DNA from: Lysobacterales bacterium
GTDB taxonomy: Bacteria; Pseudomonadota; Gammaproteobacteria; Xanthomonadales; Marinicellaceae
Reading direction: 5' to 3'
NCBI GenBank assembly: GCA_026982315.1
Contig: JALSHI010000066.1
Span: 1-41,096 of the forward strand
DNA length: 41,096 bases
Shown: positions 24,970-33,058 of the stretch, piece by piece
Numbering within the stretch: position 1 is the first letter of the stretch
Layout of the letters: every line of letters starts with the position of its first letter
The notes under the pieces: generated by a model
What the model saw: the letters and a program-made list of their open reading frames with translations, nothing else
The model's database searches: none
Told to the model about the DNA's origin: nothing
Translations under genes and position numbers: made by a program

Positions 24970-25922
24970 TGGCAAGGGCGCACAAACACAAGAAAATCGT
25001 GACGCTGGGAACGGAGAACAACAGCACGCTGGTATCGTTGTATGGCCAGCATGACGCCAATATCCGTTTGCTGGCGGATAAAACCGGAACAGCCATTCAG
25101 GCCCGTGGTAACCAGGTGCAAATCAGTGGCCAGCCTGCCGACATTCTCAAGGTTGAAGCCTTGCTGGATATGATGCTGGAAGAAGCCAGCCAGGGTGATT
25201 TGGCGCTGGATACGGTGCATGTGATTATCCAGGGGTTTGAGGCGGATGCCGTATTTGAACCCCAGGACGTGGTGATCCGCACCAAGGCCGGGAGCATTTC
25301 CGGGCGCTCCCCCAACCAGAAACGGTATTTGCACAATATTCTTACCCACGACATTAATTTCGGCATTGGTCCGGCAGGCACCGGCAAGACTTTTCTGGCT
25401 GTGGCCGCCGCGGTGGACGCCATTCAGAACGACCAGGTGCAGCGCATAGTGCTGGTGCGCCCGGCTGTGGAAGCCGGTGAACGGCTGGGTTTTTTGCCAG
25501 GCGATTTGTCTGACAAGGTTGACCCTTATCTGCGCCCGCTTTATGACGCCCTGTATGACATGCTGGGCACACAAAAAGTGGAAAAGATGATTGAGAAAAA
25601 AATCATCGAAGTGGCACCTTTGGCTTTTATGCGCGGCCGCACCCTGAATAATGCCTTTGTGATTCTGGACGAGGCCCAAAACACCACCGTGGAACAGATG
25701 AAGATGTTCCTCACCCGCACTGGATTTGGCACCACCGTGGTGGTGACCGGCGATGTCACCCAGGTGGATTTGCCCCGCGGACAAATATCCGGCTTGAAAC
25801 ATGCCATCGATGTATTGCATGGCATCGAGGGCATCAGTTTTAGTTGGTTCAAACCCAAGGATGTGGTGCGGCATTCGCTGGTGCAGGATATTATTCGCGC
25901 CTATGAAGGCAAGCATGACTAG
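24969..25922 (+). CDS. ybeZ: PhoH-like ATPase YbeZ, 317 aa
   Basis: This is a P-loop NTPase of the PhoH family. Walker A is GPAGTGKT (134-141) and Walker B is FVILDEAQN (230-238). An N-terminal KH-like segment (about 15-90) includes [16 protein letters not shown]. The family works with YbeY in ribosome or RNA metabolism; the exact role is unsettled. The ATG at 24969 shares its A with the miaB TGA, and an alternative TTG one codon earlier is less likely. ybeY follows after 21 bp. Confidence 0.96.
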   Translation: MARAHKHKKIVTLGTENNSTLVSLYGQHDANIRLLADKTGTAIQARGNQVQISGQPADILKVEALLDMMLEEASQGDLALDTVHVIIQGFEADAVFEPQDVVIRTKAGSISGRSPNQKRYLHNILTHDINFGIGPAGTGKTFLAVAAAVDAIQNDQVQRIVLVRPAVEAGERLGFLPGDLSDKVDPYLRPLYDALYDMLGTQKVEKMIEKKIIEVAPLAFMRGRTLNNAFVILDEAQNTTVEQMKMFLTRTGFGTTVVVTGDVTQVDLPRGQISGLKHAIDVLHGIEGISFSWFKPKDVVRHSLVQDIIRAYEGKHD

Positions 25923-25943
25923 CTGGCGTTGCATGACTTGACG

Positions 25944-26444
25944 ATGACCAACACCACCACAGCATTTTCTTGGGTGGATGTATTGAATCCAGAGGGATTT
26001 GACATTCCCGCGGAGGCTGACTTTCAGCAGTGGGTGGCGGCCACGCTCCAGCACCATGACGGTTCCGCATGGGAAACCGGCGGGCCCGAAGCGCCGGTGA
26101 GCCTGAAGGTGGTATCCCGGGCCGAAAGCCAGGCGCTCAACAAGGCTTACCGGGGGAAGGACAAACCCACCAACGTGTTATCCTTTCCTGCCGAGCTGCC
26201 GCCGGAACTGGGTTGCACTTTATTGGGTGATTTGGCTATTTGTGCCGAGGTGGTGTCCGCCGAGGCGGCACAGCAAGGCAAACCGGTCAGGCATCACTGG
26301 GCCCACATGGTGGTGCATGGTGTCTTGCACTTGCTGGGTTATGACCACATAAAAACGGCGGAAGCCGAAGCCATGGAGGCCATGGAGATAGCCATATTGT
26401 CACAACTGGGGGTGCCCAATCCCTATGAAGACCGGGATGAATAA
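25944..26444 (+). CDS. ybeY: Endoribonuclease / rRNA maturation factor YbeY, 166 aa
   Basis: This metalloprotein is needed for 16S rRNA 3'-end maturation and ribosome quality control. The zinc-binding motif HGVLHLLGYDH (His125, His129, His135) is intact. NKAYRGKDKPTNVLSFP and LGDLAIC are also typical. The ATG at 25944 is used; an in-frame TTG at 25929 would add five residues. In many gammaproteobacteria corC (ybeX) and lnt follow, but here the next gene is a convergent TPR-like protein, so the conserved cluster is cut short. Confidence 0.96.
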   Translation: MTNTTTAFSWVDVLNPEGFDIPAEADFQQWVAATLQHHDGSAWETGGPEAPVSLKVVSRAESQALNKAYRGKDKPTNVLSFPAELPPELGCTLLGDLAICAEVVSAEAAQQGKPVRHHWAHMVVHGVLHLLGYDHIKTAEAEAMEAMEIAILSQLGVPNPYEDRDE

Positions 26445-26526
26445 GCTCGGCCTTCTGGAGTGACGGGGAATTGAGTGGTGGCTTCTATTGTCTGTTTGAG
26501 TCGGCTTGAGAGCATCGATGGACGAT

Positions 26527-27333
26527 TTATTCCTCCAGTTGGGACGCCGCCCAGGCCTTGTCAAAGTGCTGAATGCAATCCAGCGCTTCGCAGTTTGCCG
26601 CGTGGACATAGAGCTCCCGGGCTCGGGATGCGCCTTTGTCTCCTTGCAACAGTATCAGGCCATTGCCATATTCGATAGCGGTAATGGGCACATCAGCGGC
26701 CAACTCCATGGAGCGTTCAAAATGCTCAAGTGCCTGTCCGGTTGACGCGCCATAGGTAAGACGGCCAATAGTTGCACCAATTTTGTTGATGATTTCAGCA
26801 TGATATAACCCCGAGGCGGTATGAGCCTCGGCGTGGTCTTCAGCCAGCGCCAGCGCCGCATCCAGCAAAGCTTTGATCTGCCCGCCAAGGCCCATGGTGA
26901 GGGCTTTGGCCACTGATATTCTCTGACTATAGCGGCCACCGGCCAAAGCGGCGGCAAACAGGGCGTTGGGATCATCGTCCCACGCTTTGGCATGGTCGCT
27001 GGTTTGCTCAAAAGTGTCCTTCAAAATGGCGATGGCCGCCTCGTCATCCTCACAGACATAATCGGTGTAGGCCGCTGCCGCCTTGGCCATCAGGGCCGCG
27101 CCGGCCGGGCCAAGCGCCTGTCCCGTGAGCCAGGCATCGGCAAAGTGTCCCTGATGGTAATTCATCCATCCGGAAATCAATGCTTGTTGCTGGGCAGGTT
27201 CCAGCCAGTCCATGTGTTCAGGCCAGGGCATCAGGTCCGGCGCATGTAATTGGTCCCACTGCTGATGTAACTCCTGCTCGTCAAAGGCGCACAAGAAATC
27301 AGTTGGTGTCGGCTGCCACTGGGTGGTATTCAT
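26527..27333 (-). CDS. Helical-repeat (TPR-like) protein of unknown function, 268 aa
   Basis: The protein is Ala- and Leu-rich and probably all alpha-helical. Tandem-repeat-like segments appear from about residue 60, for example DHAEAHTASGLYHAEI and ALEHFERSMELAADVPITAIEYGNGLILL, the second fitting the TPR pattern well. There is no signal peptide and no membrane segment; it looks cytosolic. LTYGAS and GLYHAEI resemble conserved hypothetical proteins I recall from gammaproteobacteria, without a known role. It converges on ybeY and diverges from the phasin-like gene. The start at 27333 has only a weak GGAA ribosome site. Confidence 0.82.
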   Translation of the reverse strand: MNTTQWQPTPTDFLCAFDEQELHQQWDQLHAPDLMPWPEHMDWLEPAQQQALISGWMNYHQGHFADAWLTGQALGPAGAALMAKAAAAYTDYVCEDDEAAIAILKDTFEQTSDHAKAWDDDPNALFAAALAGGRYSQRISVAKALTMGLGGQIKALLDAALALAEDHAEAHTASGLYHAEIINKIGATIGRLTYGASTGQALEHFERSMELAADVPITAIEYGNGLILLQGDKGASRARELYVHAANCEALDCIQHFDKAWAASQLEE

Positions 27334-27440
27334 GATTGATTCCGTGTTTTTGTAAAAAAAGTGGTGATTAGTGTGTTTGCTCTAGACCTTGACCCTATTA
27401 TTCCCCATAACGAAAGCAGACGCAATGAACGGAGGTTGAT

Positions 27441-27920
27441 ATGACAACTCAAAGCCAAAGCACAAAAAACACGCTGGATATCGAAAAAGTCATCAAGCCG
27501 GTGATTGAAACGGTTGAAAAGAAAGTAGAGCCGGTTATCGAAACAGCCAAGAGTGTGTTTCTGGCTGGTCTGGGCCTGATTGCCCTTGCCAAAAAAGAAG
27601 GCGAAAAGCTGCTGCAAGACAGTGAAAAAACCTTGAAAGCGCTGGCCAAAGAAGGCGAGAAGTTTGAAAAAGACCTGGAAAAACAGGCCAAAACCACTGT
27701 TAATAAAGTGACCAAAAAAGCCGAAGGCCGCTTGCAGGCTGTTCGCAAAAATGTAGAAAAGACTTTCAGCAAGGCAGAAAAAATCGTTGAAAAGCGTGTG
27801 GAAAAAACCATGGAGAACATTGGAGTTCCCACTGTTGACGATATCAAAAAACTGGACCGGCGCATTGCCGAGTTACAAAAGGAAATCAAAAACCTGAATG
27901 AGAGCAAACGTGCCGCCTGA
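27441..27920 (+). CDS. Phasin-family protein (PhaI/PhaF-like), 159 aa
   Basis: A strong GGAGG ribosome site precedes the ATG. The protein begins with an amphipathic region (SVFLAGLGLIALAKKEGEKL, about 38-57), the signature of PHA-granule-associated phasins. A Lys/Glu/Ala-rich stretch likely to form a long coiled coil follows, ending with GVPTVDDIKKLDRRIAELQKEI, the typical oligomerising C-terminal segment of this family. Phasins coat polyhydroxyalkanoate granules; members in organisms without PHA may bind lipid or DNA. No PHA synthase is present in the window. A terminator follows directly. Confidence 0.82.
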   Translation: MTTQSQSTKNTLDIEKVIKPVIETVEKKVEPVIETAKSVFLAGLGLIALAKKEGEKLLQDSEKTLKALAKEGEKFEKDLEKQAKTTVNKVTKKAEGRLQAVRKNVEKTFSKAEKIVEKRVEKTMENIGVPTVDDIKKLDRRIAELQKEIKNLNESKRAA

Positions 27921-27941
27921 TTGTTCTAACCGTGTCCCCTT

Positions 27942-27968
27942 TGAGGCCAGGGACGGCCTCATTTTATT
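27942..27968 (+). terminator. Rho-independent terminator of the phasin gene
   Basis: TGAGGCC pairs with GGCCTCA around loop AGGGAC, followed by TTTTATT. It lies 21 bp past the stop. Confidence 0.75.
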
Positions 27969-28135
27969 GATTAACTTCAGATGAGGTGCTCTGGCACTTC
28001 AACCGAGGATAGAAAGCCATGACTGTGACAGATTGATGACAGCAGTTATCAAAGCAGTCAGGTTCGATTGATTCGCAGGCCGCTGGCCTGTCCCCGTGTC
28101 CCCTGTGTTATCAGAAGTCATTCTGATGTCACATT
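27969..28135 (+). other. Gene-free stretch; candidate small RNA upstream of a free-standing terminator
   Basis: No credible coding frame is found between the phasin terminator and the next terminator at 28136-28185. The stretch contains a perfect ATCAGAA-GTCA-TTCTGAT hairpin (28110-28127) directly before the terminator. CGTGTCCCCT occurs here (from 28094) and once just before the phasin terminator (from 27931). A terminator with no gene in front suggests a non-coding transcript, but no clear promoter was identified, so this is only a candidate. Confidence 0.3.
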
Positions 28136-28185
28136 AACCGCTTGTTGCGCCAGTCTCCTCCTTTGGGCGTGACAAGCGGTTTTTT
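28136..28185 (+). terminator. Strong terminator with no preceding open reading frame
   Basis: AACCGCTTGT (28136-28145) and ACAAGCGGTT (28172-28181) form a perfect 10-bp stem with further GC pairing inside, followed by a T-run to 28185. It is oriented for plus-strand transcripts and ends about 105 bp before the IscA-type gene. Confidence 0.8.
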
Positions 28186-28289
28186 CTGTTTTAACCCGCG
28201 TGATTTTTTTGTGCTCCAGGAATGCTGGTTGACCGTGGTAAAATAACAGCACCGCTAGTGCTCACTTTTTACAGGCTTTTTACAGAATT

Positions 28290-28634
28290 ATGGCCATTTA
28301 TCTCACCAAGCAAGCCGCCGAACGCATCCGGCATTTTCTCGACCGTCAACCAGACAAGCGGGCTTTTCGCCTGAGTGTGAAAAAGACCGGCTGTTCCGGC
28401 TGGGGTTACGAGGTGGGTTTGACAGACACCATTGATGCGGATGAGCATCGGTTTGAGGACAAGGGTATTCCCATTGTGGTGCCCGACTCAGTGCTTGAGT
28501 TGGTGGATGGCACCACTGTGGATTTTGTCCAGCAAGGCATCAATAGCACTTTTGTGTTTGACAACCCCAATGCCAAGGGCGAATGTGGCTGTGGCGAGAG
28601 CTTTACTGTCAAGGACGTTTCCGCTGAAGCCTGA
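28290..28634 (+). CDS. iscA: IscA/SufA-type iron-sulfur assembly protein (HesB family), 114 aa
   Basis: This A-type carrier delivers iron-sulfur clusters to target proteins. The three ligand cysteines stand at Cys35 (KKTGCSGWGY), Cys99 and Cys101 (GECGCGESF), exactly the E. coli IscA spacing, and the length is close to the family norm. No iscS, iscU or suf genes adjoin it, so it is a stand-alone copy, and iscA, sufA or erpA paralogy cannot be settled from this window. A small inverted repeat, AGCAC-CGCTA-GTGCT (28248-28262), lies between a TAAAAT run and the ATG. Confidence 0.92.
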   Translation: MAIYLTKQAAERIRHFLDRQPDKRAFRLSVKKTGCSGWGYEVGLTDTIDADEHRFEDKGIPIVVPDSVLELVDGTTVDFVQQGINSTFVFDNPNAKGECGCGESFTVKDVSAEA

Positions 28635-28687
28635 ACGTCACAGGCCATACATCTTTTACGTTTTTTCAACAGGCGTTTTTGACCAAC

Positions 28688-29236
28688 CTAATGGCAGCGC
28701 CAGGTGTGATTCTGCAAGCGGATGCGGCCGCTATTGGCGATAATCAGACTGCGGCCGCTGTCAACACCCCGGGAATCACACAGCCAGAGACTGGCGTTGC
28801 TGCCCGGGGAGAAACCCATCTGGGTAAAACGCAGTATATTGCGGTGGCTGGAACTGAAAACATGCACATCGTGCGGTATGGCGGATTCCACCAGTACCAG
28901 CCGCTCCCCGCGATCTTTGCGGCGGTTGCGGTTGTTGTCTTCAAAGGCGACCCAGCCGTGATGCCACTGGTTGCTGCCAGAGCATCCGCTCGTATCCCCG
29001 GGACAGATAACCACAGACACTTGTTTTTTCAACGCATATCCGCGGGCGTGAGCCACGCTGGCCGCAAGGCTTGTTTGTGCCGCCTGTAATCGCTGGTTGC
29101 GGACAAAGTCGGCCCATTCTGGGATGCCATAGCCTAACAGGATGGCACCGATGACCAGCGTCATGAGCATTTCCACAATGGTGAAGCCTGACTGGTATGG
29201 CCGGTAACCGCTGGCATTGAGTGTTTTTTGTGACAT
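28688..29236 (-). CDS. FimT/GspH-type type IV pseudopilin, 182 aa
   Basis: A prepilin-type signal is present: a short basic leader, Gly17 before Phe18 (QSG-FTIVEMLMTLVIGAILLG), and the essential Glu at mature position 5 (Glu22). The hydrophobic helix is followed by a soluble region with several Cys (ICPGDTSGC, WLCDSRG) ending in TWRCH, as in GspH/FimT proteins. It is a minor pilin for type IV pili or type II secretion, processed by PilD. No other pilus gene is near, as is often true for fimT. It lies downstream of uvrB on the same strand, 151 bp away. Confidence 0.92.
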   Translation of the reverse strand: MSQKTLNASGYRPYQSGFTIVEMLMTLVIGAILLGYGIPEWADFVRNQRLQAAQTSLAASVAHARGYALKKQVSVVICPGDTSGCSGSNQWHHGWVAFEDNNRNRRKDRGERLVLVESAIPHDVHVFSSSHRNILRFTQMGFSPGSNASLWLCDSRGVDSGRSLIIANSGRIRLQNHTWRCH

Positions 29237-29387
29237 GGGCGAATGGACAATGTATGACGATGCCCATTAGCTTAATGCCGCCTGGAATGTGAAAAAATCG
29301 GTGGTTTTCCCGACAGGCAGGACGGTTTTGCCCGCAGTCGGTGTACGAATGTATCGAACAGACCGTGAGAAAATCCCAAAAATCGTC

Positions 29388-31418
29388 TCAGCCTTTGAAA
29401 GCCAGGTCACGGAGCGCCTGGATTTCGTCCCGGATTTTGGCGGCTTCCTCAAATTCCAGATCACGGGCGTGCTGGTTCATTTGCTTTTCCAGTTTTTTGA
29501 TGAGCTTGGCTGCCTGTTCGGGAGTGGAAACGGCATATTTGGCGGCGCTGTCAGCCACCTGCGCCCCCACTTTCTGCAGGCCGTCAGCATCTGCTTCCGT
29601 GCGCAGTTCGTGAATTTTGCTAACGACACTGGCCGGGGTAATGCCATGGGCGCGGTTGAAATCCAGTTGCCGCTGGCGGCGCCTTTGGGTTTCATCAATG
29701 GCTTTTTGCATGGACTGGGTGATTTTGTTGGCATATAAAATGGCCTTGCCGCGGACGTTGCGGCTGGCGCGACCAATGGTTTGGATCAGGGAGCGGTCCG
29801 AGCGCAAAAAACCTTCCTTGTCGGCATCGAGGATGGCCACCAGTGAAACCTCCGGCATGTCCAGGCCTTCCCGCAAGAGGTTAATACCAATGAGTACGTC
29901 GAACACACCTTTTCGCAAGTCGCGGATAATCTCTACCCGCTCCACGGTTTCAATTTCCGAGTGCAGATAGCGCACGCGCACGCCGTGATCATTGAGATAA
30001 TCGGTCAAATCCTCGGCCATGCGCTTGGTGAGTGTGGTCGCCAGCACGCGCTCATGCCGGGCCACCCGCAGGTTGATTTCGCTGAGCAGGTCGTCCACCT
30101 GGCTATCGGCCGGGCGCACTTCGATTTCCGGATCCAGCAAGCCGGTGGGCCGAACCACCTGCTCAACTATTTGGGAGGATTTCTCGGACTCGTACTGGCC
30201 AGGGGTGGCGGAAACCATAATCATGCGCGGAGTGCGCGCCTCCCATTCTTCGAACCGCAAAGGCCGGTTATCCAGCGCCGATGGCAGGCGGAAACCGTAT
30301 TCCACCAGATTTTCCTTGCGCGAGCGGTCGCCTTTGTACATGCCGCCAATCTGGGGGATGGTGACGTGGCTTTCATCCACCACCAGCAAGGCGTCATCCG
30401 GCAAATAGTCAAACAGGCAGGGTGGGGGTGTGCCCGGCGGGACACCCGTCAGATGCCGGGAATAGTTTTCGATACCCTGACAGTAGCCCAGTTCCTGCAT
30501 CATTTCCAGGTCATAACGGGTGCGTTGTTCCAGGCGTTGGGCTTCCACCAGCCGGTTTTCGGCATACAGCACCTGTAAACGCTCACGCAGTTCTTCGCGG
30601 ATGGTTTCCATGGCCCGGACTATGCGCTCACGGGGCGTGACAAAGTGTGTGGTGGGGAAAATGGTGATTTCTTTTTCACGGGAAACCGTGCGGCCGGTGA
30701 GGGGATCAAACCAGCTCAGGTTGTCCACGTCATCGTCGAATAATTCCACACGGATGGCCAGTTTTTCCGATTCCGCCGGAAAAATATCAATAATTTCCCC
30801 GCGCACGCGGTAAGTGCCGCGTTGCAGCTCGTAGTCATTACGGGTATATTGCAGTTCCGCCAGGCGGCGCAACAAGGTGCGTTGGTCGATGCGATCGCCA
30901 ATTTTTAATGGAATCACCATTTGCAGATAGGACTGCGGATCGCCCAGACCGTAAATGGAGGAGACCGTGGAGACAATAATAACATCCCGGCGTTCCATTA
31001 ACGCCTTGGTGGCCGAAAGGCGCATTTGTTCAATATAGGCGTTAATTGAGGCATCTTTTTCGATATAGGTGTCCGAGGCGGGAATGTAGGCCTCGGGTTG
31101 GTAATAGTCATAATAGGAAACAAAGTACTCGACGGCATTCTCGGGAAAGAATGTCTTGAATTCGTTGTATAACTGGGCAGCCAGGGTTTTGTTATGCGCC
31201 ATAATCATGGTGGGCCGCTGCAGGTTCTGGATAACATGGGCAATGGTAAATGTCTTGCCCGAGCCGGTTACACCCAGCAGGGTCTGATTCTTGAGCCCGG
31301 CATTGAACCCTTCTGTCAATTTTTTTATCGCCTGGGGTTGATCCCCGGCGGGGTTGAAGGGGCTATGAATTTTGAAGGATTTGTATTTTTTGCTGACCTG
31401 TAACTCGACTCTTTCCAT
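29388..31418 (-). CDS. uvrB: Excinuclease ABC subunit B, 676 aa
   Basis: This is the DNA-damage-verifying helicase-like subunit of nucleotide excision repair. Walker A is GVTGSGKT (49-56). The beta-hairpin region is seen as [16 protein letters not shown], helicase motifs as [10 protein letters not shown] and [17 protein letters not shown], followed by [10 protein letters not shown]. The C-terminal UVR domain that contacts UvrC is [28 protein letters not shown]. The length matches E. coli UvrB (673 aa). It is divergent from aspC across 65 bp; no E. coli-type LexA box (CTG-N10-CAG) was seen there by eye. Confidence 0.98.
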   Translation of the reverse strand: MERVELQVSKKYKSFKIHSPFNPAGDQPQAIKKLTEGFNAGLKNQTLLGVTGSGKTFTIAHVIQNLQRPTMIMAHNKTLAAQLYNEFKTFFPENAVEYFVSYYDYYQPEAYIPASDTYIEKDASINAYIEQMRLSATKALMERRDVIIVSTVSSIYGLGDPQSYLQMVIPLKIGDRIDQRTLLRRLAELQYTRNDYELQRGTYRVRGEIIDIFPAESEKLAIRVELFDDDVDNLSWFDPLTGRTVSREKEITIFPTTHFVTPRERIVRAMETIREELRERLQVLYAENRLVEAQRLEQRTRYDLEMMQELGYCQGIENYSRHLTGVPPGTPPPCLFDYLPDDALLVVDESHVTIPQIGGMYKGDRSRKENLVEYGFRLPSALDNRPLRFEEWEARTPRMIMVSATPGQYESEKSSQIVEQVVRPTGLLDPEIEVRPADSQVDDLLSEINLRVARHERVLATTLTKRMAEDLTDYLNDHGVRVRYLHSEIETVERVEIIRDLRKGVFDVLIGINLLREGLDMPEVSLVAILDADKEGFLRSDRSLIQTIGRASRNVRGKAILYANKITQSMQKAIDETQRRRQRQLDFNRAHGITPASVVSKIHELRTEADADGLQKVGAQVADSAAKYAVSTPEQAAKLIKKLEKQMNQHARDLEFEEAAKIRDEIQALRDLAFKG

Positions 31419-31483
31419 TTTTTCTCAGCGCGCGGGGGTAAACTGGCTTATCATAGCCTTTTTCATTCCTCAGGAGACCACAA

Positions 31484-32674
31484 ATGCCCGATTATGTTTC
31501 CAGTCTGGTCAAAAAAATCAAGCCTTCCGCCACCATTGCCGTTAGCATGAAAGCCGCGGAACTGCGCCGTGCAGGCAAGGACGTGATTGGCCTGGGCGCC
31601 GGTGAGCCGGACTTTGACACGCCCGAGCACATCAAGCAGGCAGGTATTGAGGCGATTCGCGCCGGCCAGACCAAATATACCGCTGTCGATGGTACACCAG
31701 AGCTGAAGCAGGCCGTGATTGGAAAATTCAAGCGGGAGAATCAGCTGGAATTTGAGCCTCAACAGATTATTGTTTCCAGCGGTGCCAAGCACAGTATTTT
31801 CAACCTGATGAAAGCCGTGCTGAACCCGGGCGATGAAGTCATTATCCCCGCACCTTACTGGGTGTCCTATCCGGACATGACCGTGCTCACCGGCGGGGAG
31901 CCGGTCATTGTGCCCACAGATCAGTCGCAACGGTTCAAAATCTCGCCGGAACAGCTGCAAAAAGCCATCACGCCAAAAACGAAATTGCTGATTCTCAACT
32001 CACCCTCAAACCCGACTGGCATGGCTTATTCCCAGGCGGAATTGCAGGCTTTGGGGGAAGTATTGAAGGCATATCCCCAGGTGCTGATTGCCACCGATGA
32101 TATTTACGAGCATATTTACTGGGGCTATGAGCCCTTGTCCAACCTGGGTGTGTTGTTCCCCGAGCTGATGGATCGGTTGGTTTTTATCAACGGTGTTTCC
32201 AAGGCCTATGCCATGACCGGCTGGCGCATTGGCTATGCCGCCGGGCCACAGGCCATTGTCACCGCCATGCGAAAAATCCAGAGTCAGAGCACCTCCAATC
32301 CATGTTCGATTTCTCAGGCTGCTGCGACCGCTGCGCTGAATGGCGATCAAAGCTGTCTGGAGCCCATGCGTCAGGCTTTCAAGCAGCGCCATGATTATCT
32401 GATTGACGCTTTGAATCGGTTGCCAGGTTTTTCTGCATTGCCTGGTGATGGCGCGTTTTATGCCTTTCCGGACGTAACCCGGGCCATGGCCAGTCGCGGT
32501 ATTGCGGATGATGTGGCGTTTTCCACCTGGCTATTGGAGAATGCGGGCGTGGCAGTGGTGCCGGGGACGCCATTCGGCGCGCCAGGTCATGTGCGGCTTT
32601 CCTTTGCCATCGGCCTGGATGTTTTGCAGCAGGCGATAACACGCATCGGGCAGGCCTTGGCGAACAGCAGTTGA
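31484..32674 (+). CDS. aspC: Class I PLP aminotransferase (aspartate aminotransferase), 396 aa
   Basis: It transfers the amino group between aspartate and 2-oxoglutarate in the cytoplasm. The PLP lysine is Lys240 in NGVSKAYAMTGWRIGY. Asn176 (SNPTG), Asp205/Tyr208 (ATDDIYEH) and the substrate-carboxylate Arg near the C-terminus (HVRLSFA) are in place. The early GAGEPDFDTPEHI and KYTAVDGTPELKQAV segments are typical of the I-gamma (1b) AspAT group, so prephenate-type side activity is possible. CAGGAG lies before the ATG. A bidirectional-looking terminator follows. Confidence 0.95.
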   Translation: MPDYVSSLVKKIKPSATIAVSMKAAELRRAGKDVIGLGAGEPDFDTPEHIKQAGIEAIRAGQTKYTAVDGTPELKQAVIGKFKRENQLEFEPQQIIVSSGAKHSIFNLMKAVLNPGDEVIIPAPYWVSYPDMTVLTGGEPVIVPTDQSQRFKISPEQLQKAITPKTKLLILNSPSNPTGMAYSQAELQALGEVLKAYPQVLIATDDIYEHIYWGYEPLSNLGVLFPELMDRLVFINGVSKAYAMTGWRIGYAAGPQAIVTAMRKIQSQSTSNPCSISQAAATAALNGDQSCLEPMRQAFKQRHDYLIDALNRLPGFSALPGDGAFYAFPDVTRAMASRGIADDVAFSTWLLENAGVAVVPGTPFGAPGHVRLSFAIGLDVLQQAITRIGQALANSS

Positions 32675-32697
32675 TATAGGCTCTTCACTTTGTCCAT

Positions 32698-32735
32698 GCC
32701 AGAAAAAAACCGCCATTCGGCGGTTTTTTTCTGGC
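32698..32735. terminator. Terminator of aspC (symmetrical)
   Basis: GCCAGAAAAAAACCGCC and its perfect complement (17 bp) with loop ATTC form a GC-capped stem with a seven-T run. It is likely the end of the aspC transcript and a barrier before the giant SdrD-B gene. Confidence 0.92.
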
Positions 32736-33058
32736 CCTGTGGCTACACACCCATTTTACTGTTGTTAATAAATGTGTCACCCCTCGGTCTGAATCGTATC
32801 TTGCCTTGAGTCTGTTCCCCGATTTTGTTAAGTTGTTGGCCAGGAATGGGTTCTGAACTGTCACAGCTTGGTGCAAAGCCACGCTGCTTGGCAGTATTTT
32901 CAATATGCCGTTGTGGGAACGGCAGATCTGGATTATCAGAGATTTGCTGTGTGGGCTTGCCGCATTTGCCTGAAATGGCGGTTGCGGCGGGTGAGTTGAA
33001 AGTCACGGCAGACAAGGGTTGTCTGCCTGGCTTTCATTTTGGATGGGATGTGTGTCGT
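32736..33058 (+). promoter_or_regulatory. Long leader/promoter region of the SdrD-B array gene with inverted repeat
   Basis: About 320 bp separate the aspC terminator from the ATG at 33059. The frame of the giant gene stays open back to a TTG at 32825, but that extension is Cys-, Gly- and Pro-rich, lacks a ribosome site and would bury the signal peptide, so it is read as non-coding. It contains CCGTT-GTGGG-AACGG (near 32912) and a perfect GCAGACAA-GGG-TTGTCTGC (33008-33026), 32 bp before the ATG, which could mask translation or bind a regulator. No known riboswitch was recognised. Confidence 0.4.

Noticed and set aside
31419-31483. SOS (LexA) box in front of uvrB
   Set aside because: GGCTTATCATAGCC is a weak inverted repeat, but no CTG-N10-CAG pattern is present. 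Other lineages use different LexA boxes, so absence is not proof.
32850-32910. GCAAAGCCACG segment resembling part of a c-di-GMP-I (GEMM) riboswitch upstream of the giant surface-protein gene
   Set aside because: The first conserved GGCAAAC segment and the GAAA tetraloop hairpin are missing; only one short match remains, so it is not supported.
32825-33058. N-terminal extension of the giant SdrD-B protein from a TTG at 32825
   Set aside because: It would place 78 Cys/Gly/Pro-rich residues before a clear signal peptide, has no ribosome site and starts with TTG close after a terminator.
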